The position numbers and the translations under genes were made by a program. The notes under the pieces are model-generated. The model searched no databases and was not told the DNA's origin. It saw nothing but the letters and a program-made list of their open reading frames with translations. DNA of 64,000 nucleotides from assembly GCF_000524195.1 (NCBI RefSeq), contig NW_020170402.1, forward strand, positions 502,799 through 566,798. Reading direction: 5' to 3'. Position 1 is the stretch's first letter; the number at the start of each line of letters is the position of its first letter. Source of the DNA: Echinococcus granulosus. Lineage: Eukaryota > Platyhelminthes > Cestoda > Cyclophyllidea > Taeniidae. Below, piece by piece: positions 48,453 to 59,912 of the stretch.

Positions 48453-50322
48453 ATGGAACCGTTAGACTTGAGTCTCTCCTCTGTCTCCGCAACAACATCC
48501 AGATTGGAGGAGAGTGTCAAGAGCTACTTCTCTTCGCCCATTTGTAGTGTGGAGGAGACGCGTATTCCCTTGGCCTCACCAGAGGCGCCGTTTCAAGTAA
48601 ACTGTAAGTACGACTTTGATTTGCTAGTTTTGGAGATTGGCATTCTGAAGATCACATTCCATAAGAATTAGATCACAGTCTTGAGCACCTACCTGAGTTG
48701 AGCTGCTGTCCACATTAGGTCAGATCAGGGGATCCTTAACCCAATTAGCCAATCAGGCAGCAACATTGTTAGGTCCGCAAGAAAGGGGGATATCGAAATC
48801 ACCATTGCTTCAAATGCCACACCTGATGAAAAAACTTCGACGTTGCATACATATGATGCTGGTAACGAAGAAATGAAGTTGTCAAGAGACACCGGAACGT
48901 GAATAAATTGTAAGGACTTCTTGTTTTATAGCCTCAACCTCTACGACATTGCTACAGCTCTACCATATCCTAACCTGCTTTCGCTTGTGGAGATCCACCG
49001 CTATGGAACAACCAATCCAAAGTGAAATGGACGTGGTACCCACTTTTCTTTCCATCGCTTCTATGCCTTCACTTCCCCTTGCTCCAGCTCCTCCTGTTCC
49101 TGCTCTTTCTCCCATCTCGGCTATTCAACAACGAGGAAGTGCCAACGTCCACAGGCCAATTGATTCCGAGGAACTGAAGTTCCCAACGTTGGTTAAAAGA
49201 CGCAGTAATATTAGCCTCAACAAATGCTTGACTTTCAGAAAATTTGAAAAATTTTAATCCTAGGTTCAGCAAACCTCTGCGTAGACCACTCCGGACCCCA
49301 ATTACTATAGCAAAAGCACCACTACGCAAGCGAGATCCGCACGGAAGCTCAGCGCCGACGTATCTCTGCTCCCACTGTGGACGAGGGTTCACGAAGGCCT
49401 ACAATCGTACGATTCATGAGAGGACACACACGGACGAGCGGCCCTTCGAATGCACGGTCTGCGCGAGACGATTTCGGCGAAAGGACCACTTGAGGGATCA
49501 CAGGTTCGCAAGTAATGATTTCCCAATCGGGAGGATGCATATTATTGGTTAGGTGGAAGAGCCAGAGGTGAACACACAGACGGATGGAGCGGATGGGTGG
49601 GATAAATAAATGCGAGTAGGACCCGGAACGACTGAGTGGATCAATGGAAAGTAGGAAGAGAGTGAATAGGTTTGTGGATGGAAGACACTCGGAATGGCCG
49701 AATGGATCACGTATAGATTGGAAGGTTTATCAGTACCGACGGATCTTTACCGGGTAGATCCAACAAATCAGAGAATTGCTAGGTGGATAGACTCATAGAT
49801 GAAACTGAAGCGGAGAGGTAGGCCAGAGTTGGGTAACTGAGGCTTGACTGCATGAATAAGTTATGATGGTGGTGGAAAGAATTGGTGAATGATAGAAGGA
49901 ATATGCTAGAGAAGAAACCGAGATTTTGTTCTCTAATCTGTGTGTTAGGTATGGATGAGTGCCTGTATGGGTGAATAGATAATGGGAGTTGGAGTCCTCG
50001 AACACGTGGTAGGTAAAGTTTTCTCCTGAAGAGCGGATGAAAGTTTGGATCAATCAGTAAATGCATCGTTGAATAGCTGGATTGGAGTTTAAATAGACTG
50101 TTCGATAGTTCGATAGGTGAATGAGTTGGGTTTATGGAACAGTACTTATTAATAAGGAATTATTTTTTTAGCTACACACATCTCATGAAGAAGCCTTTCT
50201 CGTGCACCTTCTGCAATCGCGGTTTTTGTCAAGCACGTTCGTTGGAAAACCACAAGAAGACCAATCATTCAGACTTATCATCAATAGATGTGACGTCAGC
50301 AAATGAACAGAAGGATGATTGA
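48453..50322 (+). CDS. Odd-skipped-related zinc-finger transcription factor (OSR/odd/bowl family)
   Basis: A developmental transcription factor; family members act in gut, kidney-like and limb or joint patterning in other animals. The model is 48453-48603, 48932-49204, 49239-49503 and 50172-50322, in phase, 279 residues (human OSR1 has 266). The exon appears open back to a TTGTAG acceptor at 48,383, so translation could start further upstream; ATG 48,453 is the first in frame within the exon. Three C2H2 fingers occur: YLCSHCGRGFTKAYNRTIHE, the family signature linker HTDERPF, FECTVCARRFRRKDHLRDH, and FSCTFCNRGFCQARSLENH. The first two strongly match odd-skipped; the third matches the family's KPFKCQECGKGFCQSRTL finger. 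The N-terminal MEPLDLS is a CtBP-binding PxDLS-type motif, suggesting repression. The third exon is Pro/Ser-rich and disordered. The 34-nt intron 49205-49238 is very short. The last intron splits finger 2 between its two His residues. Confidence 0.9.
49560..50110 (+). repeat. Degenerate GGATGAATGGGT-type tandem array in odd-skipped intron
   Basis: Most of the 668-nt intron 49,504-50,171 consists of irregular GGATGGAT, GGATGGGTGG, GAATGGATC and GGTGAATGA units with 4-nt periodicity. It is like the arrays at 9,750-9,860 and (complementary) 57,510-57,715. Confidence 0.6.
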
Positions 50323-51081
50323 GATCAGCGCCGCAAAATTAATCTTCCCATAACTTCATGCCTCATCATTATCACCATCCTTTCCTCACTTAAATTGATC
50401 CGAAGTTTGTTCAATTTTATGGTAGCCGTACTTCAAACAAAGTTAACTTGTACATATTTCTTTTAAATAAATAGCATTTGAAGCCAATTTAGACGTTTGA
50501 CTACAACACCACTTACATGTTAATTATTCATATATAGGAAACATTTTCCCCCACTTTAGCACCGGTATTATCGCCTTCCTGATATAAAGAGTTTGAACTC
50601 ACTATTTTTCACTAGGATTGAAGCAAGAATTTCAGAAATGCAACTAGACGCGTATAACTTCCTATTTTTACCATAGACAATTCCACCAGCAGCCAATGTG
50701 TCTGTGGTAGAAGTATGGGAAATATTGACGTGTTCAAGAAAATCCCTACTGCTTTTGTATTTTTGGCAAGTATTAGGAGTGGTCTGAAGTCATAGTATTG
50801 GTACCCTTACCTCGTTTTATTCTTCCACATGTTCTTTGCCATCTTTTCCGGTTCCTTCGAATCATCCCATTCCGTTTTGTATGGTGTACCGCCGCGGCTG
50901 GTTCGTGGTTCAAAGTAGACATTAGTGGGAACCTGGCAAATGTAGGTTCATTTGATCGTATCAATTCTCTTCCATAGGTCAGGTTGTTTTCCACGTTACC
51001 CATTTTTCACGTGAGTGCATCAGATAAGGAACTTTCAATGGTGGCATCTAATTTTACTTTATCGTAGCTGGTGAAGTGACA
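50323..51081. other. Intergenic region, odd-skipped 3' end to TTC19 start
   Basis: It holds the likely odd-skipped 3' UTR with AATAAA at 50,466-50,471, 144 nt after the stop, and then the TTC19 promoter and 5' UTR. No other gene is supported. Confidence 0.5.
50466..50471 (+). terminator. AATAAA polyadenylation signal of the odd-skipped gene
   Basis: A perfect AATAAA in AT-rich sequence 144 nt after the TGA stop, the best candidate for this transcript's 3' end. Site use is inferred. Confidence 0.5.
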
Positions 51082-52187
51082 ATGAATTTTCAACGAATAC
51101 GTCTACTCCTCCATTACTTCTGCCGATTCATCCAACCTTCTCTTCGCCACTTTCCGAGAAATGTCCACCAGAAGCCAGGTGCCGGTGCACTGTGCCTAAT
51201 CTTGCCTTTCTCGCGGACACACGAACCAACCATTGAGGAGGAGACTACCGCTCTCATGAGAGCCGCTTTCACCAAGATCCGCGAGAACTGCTATGACGAC
51301 GCAGACGTAATCCTTCATCGCATCCTTCGACGTCTGGCGGATACCTCACAGACTAACCGACTAAGTCCCACCGAATACGCCGGCCGTCGAGCTCGAATCT
51401 TCAGTGAATTAGCTAATCTCCGTTTGCTCCAACGCAACTACCTGGACGCTGAGAAACTCTTTGTTGAGACCATCCGCTCCTCCCTCGCCGCCGGGATGGA
51501 TCCCAAAGATGCCTGCATTGTGGAACTCTCCCTCAAACTGGCCCTCCTGTACTCGAAACTAGGCGACTTTGATAAAGCCTCAACGGGCTTCCAGTTCTGT
51601 TTCGACACTCAAATGACAAATGCATCACAGGACCTTAACCCTGGCTCCGACCTAAACGAGAAGCAGATCAACGATGTCGCTTTGCTAGGCCTCGTTTCCA
51701 ATGCTTACGCACAGTAGGTGCATCAATATGTTCCGTGCCGTTTACTTGCGTCAGTTTCCTTATTCAGAAGGGTGATTTAAAGGAGGCTCGAGAGAAGCTT
51801 CAAGTCGCGCTTAAATCAGCCCGTAGGATCTACCCCTCACATCATGAAAACTGCTTAAATCTCCATGCCGATTTGGCCAATGTTGAGAGTCGAATCGGCA
51901 ACGTTAGCGACGCCTTGGAGAGTCTTCGAACGGTGATCGAGGAGGCTAGACGACAGCAGGCATCTACCCTTTCCCTCGTCCGTCTATTTTGCGCCGGAGC
52001 AGTGATTGAGGGTAATGAAGGAGAATTCGCCTCGGCAAAAAGGTGGTTGACTAGAGCTGATGAAGCCTCCTCCAAAATAGATAACCAGAAAGATCAGGGT
52101 GCTGCTATGGGGGAGATTCAATCTGTACGAGATATGATACACTCCTGGTGTCAAGAGGAAGAATCAATAAACGAAGAAAGGGGATGA
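51082..52187 (+). CDS. TTC19: Tetratricopeptide repeat protein 19, mitochondrial (TTC19)
   Basis: TTC19 sits in the mitochondrial inner membrane and clears Rieske-protein fragments from respiratory complex III; its loss impairs complex III. The two exons are 51082-51713 and 51755-52187, joined over a 41-nt GT-AG intron, giving 354 residues, close to the human length. The N-terminus (MNFQRIRLLLHYF..RHFPRNVHQ) is basic and hydrophobic with no acidic residue, like a mitochondrial presequence. Tetratricopeptide helices follow and line up with the family: CYDDADVILHRILRRLADT, FSELANLRLLQRNYLDAEKLF, IVELSLKLALLYSKLGDFDKA and, across the splice junction, NAYAHFLIQKGDLKEAREKL, then NLHADLANVESRIGNVSDAL. 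The start is the first ATG in frame; only a GTG precedes it. It converges with NUP133, whose stop lies 55 nt beyond. Confidence 0.94.
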
Positions 52188-52198
52188 ACCAATCTTGT

Positions 52199-52204
52199 AT
52201 TAAA
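52199..52204 (+). terminator. Candidate ATTAAA polyadenylation signal of TTC19
   Basis: A variant signal 12 nt after the TTC19 stop and 39 nt before the NUP133 stop on the other strand. If used, the TTC19 transcript would run into the NUP133 3' end. Inferred. Confidence 0.4.
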
Positions 52205-52242
52205 ATGCCTTATTTTCTTTCTTAAAAAGAGGGAATACATAG

Positions 52243-55200
52243 TTAAATTTCCACGAAGACAGCGGAGGAGTCGGGTTTTCGTAAGCGGTGGCGTTTCAAA
52301 GCCAAGTTGTAAGCGTTTTCGATGAGTATTCGCAGCCGGGGCTCGTGTTCTGATTCAACCGACGCAAGAATATCATTAATTGGTGGGAGAACGGCCTCGA
52401 TGACTCCTGCAAGTGGGAAATGTCATCGGTTTTCCTATCAAGACTAATGAAGGCTTTTGAGTGTACTACTAACTTAAATCTAAGTAGGCAAGGACCTGCA
52501 ACTTTTGAAATTCAAAGCAAAAGCCAGATAAGCACAAGAGGAACGCGTGTACAACAGTTAAGGATAAAATTTGCTGAACATTCGTTGATATCGAACGCCA
52601 TCAGTTGGTCACTGCAGTGTCCGACTTTTTGCGTTTGGGCGTCTAGGTTTCGAAGCTCGGAATGCGAATTAACCGGTGCCTCTACTGTCATTTTCGAAAA
52701 AGGATTCCATCCTAGAACAAACTAAAGCAGTGTAGTGGAGACAGGAGCTTCAGAGAAAGCCAGTGCTTGAGATCGCAAGTGCTGCTGTGATTTAACCAAT
52801 AGAGTCCTTCCACTTGGAAATGCATGGGTGAGAACAAAGGGGGCAGTGTTCCCTCCCCCTCCCCCAGAGTGTGCTACAAAGTATAAGATGTTACGAGCAG
52901 AGCTTCCGATTGACTAGGCCTGCCTGCTCCCGAAAAGGCTCTTAAACACTCGGTTTTTGCGAGTAGTTTTCATCCGCAATTATCCGGCAGGCGGGAAGGT
53001 AACATTGAACGGTTCTGTTCATGTACGCTCGAAAATGATGGAGCGGACCTTACGAAAACGACCAGTGAAGAACACTGTACTTATAGGCTGAAGCACATCG
53101 ATATCCCATAATATAGGTACGGCGAGTTATTACCGAAGACTGCGCGACATTTTCCTGTCACCTGATAAAATTGGGCGAATATCGAGGTATTGGATAATTG
53201 TGGTCCAGTTTAAGCTACTGCGATAACATAGACAGTTTAAAGTACCGGCAATACCGCCGCTTCCACTGCCTAAGAAAGCTGAGGAGTTCAAAATCCATGA
53301 GTGCCATATCCCATCGTAGTATAATTTAGCTTACCGGCCAGCAGACAATGCTCAAGCAGAGCATAGAAGAAGCTGTGCTCGCACGCCTCATTGAAATCCC
53401 CACCCTCATCAGGCTTCTTCCACCTAAAAGGAAAATAAAACAGTGACGAGAAGAAATCTGACGAGAGAAACAGAGGGGGGGGGGGGAACGCACGAATCCA
53501 CTTTCACTGCCTGCGCCCAGATCTCCTGCAAAAGTAGTTGTTGCTGCATTCCCATTGACGCAACCTCTGTCGCCCCCGTTTCGTCCAACTCTATAGCCAA
53601 GTAAGCCAGTCGAAGTGCCGCGGAGAAGGCGACGAGAAGATCCTCCCTCGCCGAATCCTGCGACGGCGATGTCACCCCCGAAACAAAGAGCTGGGCGAGT
53701 TCGGCAGCGGAGCAGACCGCGGCGTCTGCGTCTTTATGTGATGGCTTTAGTCGTAACCACTCCTCCTGGCAGAAAAAAATCGCATCTACTAAATTCAGTG
53801 CCATGGTGCTCTACCAATGTTTACGAGCCACTAGCTCTTCTATGCATTGGTAATAAGCCCGCCGCATGAGAATGCAAGATTCGGAATTAAAGACTCGCCT
53901 GAAGACGAAGCACCTCCAGATGCTTGTCAACGAGCCCGTGTGATGAGAGGTCATCGTTGTCGTTTTCGACAGCTCCACGTTGGCCGGCGGCGATGGACGA
54001 GAGTTTGGAGAGACTAAGCAGGGTGCGTCGACGACCAAGGGAGTTAGTCTCGCTTATGCCCGCAGCAAAAAGACCCTTCGATGCCTGAAAATAGGGTCAA
54101 AAATAAGCACTGGATAGACAAATGATTAGCAAAAGAAATAAAAAATACCTACTTTTCTATCTCTAATAAACAAACAAGCATCTTTTGCTTCTTTACCTGA
54201 CCATAGCCTCTATTTCCAAGCTGATGAAGCCAAGCAAAATCCTTCGCCTCCTGCCGCTGCAGGAATCGACCAACACACGTCTCCACTGTTTGTCTCGCCC
54301 GTTTCACCGATGATGCACCGGGAGTGGCTCGAGGCGACGAGGTCAGGCGTTTTTGTTGTACCTCTGCCGCGTCTCTCACTCCCTCCGTCTCCCGCTGCTG
54401 CAGCATCATAAGCAGCGACTGAAGACGCGCCTTCTCGCCATGTAAGTAGTGCCACTGCCAAGAGGGAGATCACAAAATGGGAAACCATTATAGGGTGTCA
54501 ATCAAGGAGAGACAAAAGCGGAGCCTACCTGGAGGGCGTAATCAGCCAGTCGGATATCCGAGGGACATCGGGAGAGTGCGTTCATGAGGCTAATATGGTG
54601 TTTTCCATCGTTAGTGCGTTTATCGAGGTGGTCAGAGATCTTAACCATCAACTCTTTATCGAGGAAGCGGATGGCTAGGTCCAAAGCAGCTTCAGGACGA
54701 TTTATGCGCCAGGCTAAAGGGAAGACGACAAGCAAACAGCTCAGCAGAAATCGAATGTCGTACTACGGAATCATCACAATTTAACCGAACTGCTGAAATA
54801 AAGGGGAGGTAAAGTGGGAAAACACCAAACAACTGTCCACTCACCCACAGCGGAGATAAGCCGCGTCCTTAATTCTACGAACCATGCATCCAGGTCGACC
54901 GAGTGTCTGGGCCATTGGACAAGTTGTTGGACTACTTGGAGGAGGATGGTGGCCAACTCCACGCTACGACACGCACATTCCTGCTTCAGGGACCCACCAT
55001 CCGCCAGCATACGGTCGGCGTCTCCGGACAGGATGGCAACCACCTCGACCAAAGCGTCAAACTACAACGTAAGTAAGTGTTAAGGCGACGGATAGACGTT
55101 GGAAAAGATAAACTCGCAAGCAAGCGAATATGCGGAGCGACGGAGACAGTTGGTGATAAAAGCAGAAAGGCAAGCACTCGGCTAAAGGTGTAGGGACAGG

Positions 55201-58200
55201 GATTTGATAAGACAGACGAACGGACGGACAAGCAGACACAGGGAAGGGGTTAGGCATGCAGGCAATCAGCAGAACAGGCGTAAATTGCACTTACAGCAGC
55301 AAGAAGTCGGTTGCGTACCGCATCGCTACTGGTGATCCAACAAAAGAGGTCGCAGCTAGGGGCGCCTTCAGCGTCGCCTGCAAAGGATCCTTTGGAGAGG
55401 ATCGACTCAAGGGCGGGTATCAGCTTTTGTCTGTAGTCGAGGGTCTCGGAGAGACTATCCTAAATAAATGAAGTAAAATATTCCATTGGGCGAATACAAA
55501 GAGTTCGCCGATTTATCAAATGGAAGCAAGATGTTAACAACTTTTCTCTTCCAGGGAATCCTCATGTTCTACGTATCAGATTATCTCAAAAATTAGCCTG
55601 AAAGAAATGCTGGATACATTGTCTCCTCCCCAAATCAGCTGTGTTTAAGGAACTTGGACATTCAAATACAGTCCTGTCACTCACTGTCAGTAATTTTGCA
55701 GCACGAGCAACAAAATCGATGGGTTCCATAGGGTTAGTCAGGCAATTCTTGGCGTTCACAGCAAGGTGCTCGGCCAAATTGGCAATGAAATGGGGAACCA
55801 GGGTCACCTACAATAGCGACAAATGAAGTTACACGGTTGTTCCCAAGCGATGAAACTTCATTTCACCGTTAAATGGAAAAATCACTTTGATTCGTCGTTC
55901 CAGATCATATGAAAGTGAGGCAGGTGAGAAGAGAGTGGGGTGTTTTGGGTTTGATTTCCGCGACAATGACCTAAGCCATGATACCGATAGCCAGGCCCTG
56001 GGTGGATTTATACTGAAACTACTTCTAGACTCGCACGTTACAGCGTCTAGGGCCGACTAGAGCGGTGGGGCCCAGTTTGACAATACTTCACACCAAAGGC
56101 TAGAAAATTTACTGTTTAATAAAACCCTGAACAAATAACATTTACTTCACTGATTCATGACTTTTGCGGATCAATCTTATCCAAACGGGTGCCCAGGAAG
56201 TCACTTGAAAAATGAAAACACAGAGATTACCAAGATTACTTGAACATAGAGGCGAATAAATGGCATTAACTTACGGTTTGGAAGAAAATATCCTCCGAAG
56301 AGAGAAGGCTATGGGCATCACCTTCACGAACCACACCTGCCAGCGCCGCCGCTTCCACAGTACCCTTGAACACGGGGCGTAGAAGAGAACTTTGTTTCAG
56401 TCTGGAAGTAAAAAAGTGAGCAATTAATGATGGGACCTATTCCTTGTTCTTTTAACCATTGCCATAGTACAACATAGTGACCGCATTTTATTGTCAATTC
56501 AATTGAAGCTCGAATAATCAACGGTTCAAGAAGTCTCCAAAAAAGCAGCCGTATAGATGATAGATGTAAGTCACTCCAAAATCAGAAATTTCAAACCTAC
56601 TGACCAACTTGACCTACCCTCTCCATCGGGCGTGAAGTGCACGCGCACATTCACAGACCTCCGCGCCAGCTAGGAAAGCATTGAGCACGTGGTGACGACG
56701 TTGGTGGAATAAGTTCACCTCCTCGCCGGCCGGGAGGGGAGAAAAAATCTCCGTCAACACTGCCGAGGCATCGATTAGTCCACTACCACCAGCGTCAATA
56801 CCATTGGAGGCCAAGGCGGTTATCACTTTGGGCCAGAAACGTCTACCTAGACACTGCATGGCCTGTTGTTTCGCTGTGAACCGCGAGTCCCCAGTGCGAG
56901 CGAAATCGAAGACGAGGACACTATTCGCAGCCACTCCACGCCAACGAGCGTCGGATCCGCTGGCTGGACGGCAGTTGAGGATGAGACGTGTGAGACGTAG
57001 AATAACAATGGCAGTGGCGGATATGAGTTGACTCCGACGAGGTATAGCGAATAGGGAGGTGATCAAGTTCTCCGCTTCCTCCTCAAATCCCATCCAGAGA
57101 ATCGCAGCAATTCTGGAGAGGGCTTCCAACAGTTGATTGGAATCAATACCTAATGAGGTGGTTCTGAAGAACAAGGAGAAGCTGCATTAGACACATTTTA
57201 ATGCATAGGAGATAAAACTACAATCATTACCTAGCGAGTTGGTCGATGAAAGGACGAGAGTCGAGGGTAGATAGACAGGGATCCTCTCCGACAACGGCAT
57301 AGATACCGCGTTGGCGTGTGACAAAAAGGAAGAGCGCGGTACTATTTGGCGGGGCACTGATTACCCCTAGTAAAGACGAAGTCTGCTCAAATTCTATCTG
57401 GCTTACACAGTGACCCGTCAGAGCTAGAAGGGGAAAGGTATGACTAGTATATGCCTGCTCGATCACTTGTTGAAGTATTTGTTCAGCAAGTCGCCAAAGC
57501 ATTCACTTAATCATGGTCCATTTACTCACCCACTTACTCTGCTTTATCTATCACCCATCCACCTATCTCCAGCTATCAATCGCGTCATTCAATCAATCAA
57601 CTGTCCGTTTAATTATCCACCCATCCATTTATCCCACCGACTACCTCTTCATTTATTCCCCAATACATCCATTCAACTACTCATCAATTGACTTTTTGAC
57701 CCACTAGCCCATTCACTTGTTCAGTGACTCACTCAGAGGTTATTAATCTCACCTTCCACGATGTGAACGACCCCAGTATCCCGTGACACCAAAGCCAAGA
57801 GGATGCATGGATAGGCATGCACGCCAGGGAGCGAAGCAATCAACTGGAAGTCGGAAGATCCAGCCTCCACAGAGAATGAAGTTGATGGGGGCAGTTTCTT
57901 GCCCTTCATCTCATCTTTAACATCCATCGAGAGGAGACAGAGTGTCCCCCTTTCAGAGGGAGATTTGTGAAGGAGCCACAACACAGGAGAGGAGAGAGAT
58001 GAGAAGGTCATATCCACAGCCTCACCGTATCTCGCGTTGTTGAGTTCTAGACTAAAGAGAAGCTATGGGAAGGAAAACAGAGCATTAAAATAATGACACT
58101 GAAGGGGAGGCAGCAAGGGATAAGCCTACCGAATGCTCGAAGTCGGCATCAACGAGCCAAACCGCGAGACGAGCCTGCGTAAGAAGGATCATGTGACAGG

Positions 58201-59912
58201 AATTCTGTGATTCAGCGGCCACAAGAAAGCGGAGGACCTTCTACAAAAACCAGAAAATTATGGTCGAAACTACACAAGTATTGAAAATCTCCATTCGTCT
58301 AGCAGAATTTCTATCTAAGTCGACAGGACGTATGACTACTAATAAAAGAAGGAGCCTTCTCAGTGTGATGGAGAATCATCCACGCTGCTTGTGACTTCCC
58401 GAGCAGAACAACAATCAAAGGAAGCTTCTAATACGACATTCAAAACAAACTGGAGTCTACAGTTTCGTGGAATTTTGATACCTATTCTCTTAGTCTAATA
58501 GTTCTGAATGGCAATAATAAAGCCATTTCCAGACCTACATTCTCTATGATGCCTTAAGGGCTTTGACTCAGGGACTAAACATTCATTTGAGGAACAGAAA
58601 AGTCGACAGATTGACGTAGAGACGAATATAACTCACTCCAGTGGGGGAGGTTGCTGGGGCGGCACCAGCACCGGTAATGGTGAAACCAGGGACCTTGCTT
58701 GTAGCGTAAGACCAGATGGAGGAGACCCGACGACTCAGTCCTGAGAGAAGGCTAGTGTTGCTCTCTTCTGGACCGATTTGAATTGAGCTCGGAAAAGTGT
58801 CAACAGTGTTGCTGCCGTCGGTAATAAGGAAGATGAAAACACGATCCTCTGGGGTCCTTGCATCCACACCAAAAATACGACCAAGATTGGTGGCCAGGAG
58901 GAACGTGGCCGACTGAAAGAAAGACGTCTGTAAATCAGTAAGCCACTCCTGAATTAATCGGAAATCTTCATATTGAATGAATACGCAAATAGTTCGGGCT
59001 GAGAGTGGAAAACCTCAAATTAACCACATTATAGACGCAAAGACGCTAGAATGAAGACATGAATAAAAAGTGGGACAATGAGGCATACATAGGGGCCCTC
59101 TTCCATCGTTACACACACTTCACCGGCCTTCAGTACATTTAGCCGAGTGTCGAGGAAGTCGTGTACAACCTGTGACCGCCCCACGACCCCAAAAACGCCA
59201 CGTGGCCAGATACGAAGGACACCAGCCACCGCGGCCGCACAGAGGCGGGGCCGACCATCGCCTTCAAAGCAGGAGATCGACACTGACATTGCTGCCGACG
59301 ATGTGTCTGCCATCAATGGCAACTCAAACTGGTGGCAGGCCGATGATGTGACAACCTGGTTGGTGGAAAAGAATATGGGACCCTAAACATTTTACCAACC
59401 CAGAAATGTCACTGAAATTACAAATCTCACTGGGGTGATATTTGTTTTCATGATACATTTAATTTAGCGGTATACAAAGGAGTCGCAGCCATCAAAAGTT
59501 GCATTAGCACGGGGCGTTTGCGCAACGCTTTCTAAATGACTCTAATCCGTACAATAAAATGAATTGATCCAAGGATTAAGCCTCAGATACCTTGGTGTCC
59601 TTTGATTCCGTGTGGCGCCAAAGGAACAGATTTCCATCTGTCACAACTCCGATCCAATCATGGGCAAACAGTCTCACACTAGCATCTACAGAAGCCACAA
59701 GCAGAATGACAAAACAGAATCTGGAGGGACAGATAACGTTGAACTTATGTTGCTAAAAATCCACCTGCACCGGAAGCGAGAAGAGAATCAGTGAGAAAAG
59801 TGGGTAGCGTGGCAACCAAATTCCGAACATTTAATAAAGCCCGTGAATTTGAAGTGTAAGTGAACGTTCCTTCACGAGTGGATGCGAAAGAGGATTCCAC
59901 GGAAGCCTGCAT
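52243..59912 (-). CDS. NUP133: Nucleoporin NUP133 (Y-complex subunit)
   Basis: A scaffold subunit of the nuclear pore Y (Nup107-160) complex: an N-terminal beta-propeller followed by an alpha-helical stack. The 18 minus-strand exons are 59912-59765, 59685-59591, 59382-59089, 58912-58637, 58240-58130, 58062-57753, 57423-57231, 57163-56618, 56401-56275, 55807-55670, 55459-55295, 55061-54845, 54713-54529, 54454-54197, 54084-53899, 53810-53494, 53423-53335 and 52406-52243. All phases close, giving about 1,272 residues (human 1,156). Anchors to the family are DWIGVVTDGNLFLWR and LCAAAVAGVLRIWPRG in the propeller, LSGLSRRVSSIW, SLLSSEDIFFQTV, FLQRQEAKDFAWLHQLGN, RRRTLLSLSKLSSIAA and a C-terminal ILIENAYNLALKRHRLRK. 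The first exon is uncertain: an acceptor-like CAG ends at 59,907, so the ATG at 59,912 may instead be intronic, with a further upstream exon. The 54084-53899 exon ends at a probable GC donor. A G12 tract lies in the 53,424-53,493 intron. Confidence 0.93.
53475..53486. repeat. G12 homopolymer in a short NUP133 intron
   Basis: Twelve consecutive G on the plus strand (C12 in the transcript) inside the 70-nt intron 53,424-53,493, starting 8 nt beyond the GT donor. Prone to length variation and sequencing error. Confidence 0.9.
57510..57715 (-). repeat. Degenerate CATTCATCCACC-type tandem array in NUP133 intron
   Basis: Fills most of the intron 57,424-57,752. The plus strand reads irregular CCATCCACC, ATCAATCAA, CCATCCATTTATCC and CATTCAACTACTCATC units, the complement of the GGATGAATG type seen at 9,750-9,860 and 49,560-50,110. 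Confidence 0.6.

Noticed and set aside
54780..54812. Possible short NUP133 exon after a TTTCAG acceptor
   Set aside because: It contains an in-frame stop in the required phase, and joining 54,845 directly to 54,713 keeps frame and homology.
56140..56210. Possible NUP133 exon (frame ...GTRLDKIDP...)
   Set aside because: The incoming phase gives an immediate TGA, and the exons at 56,275 and 55,807 join in phase with continuous family similarity.
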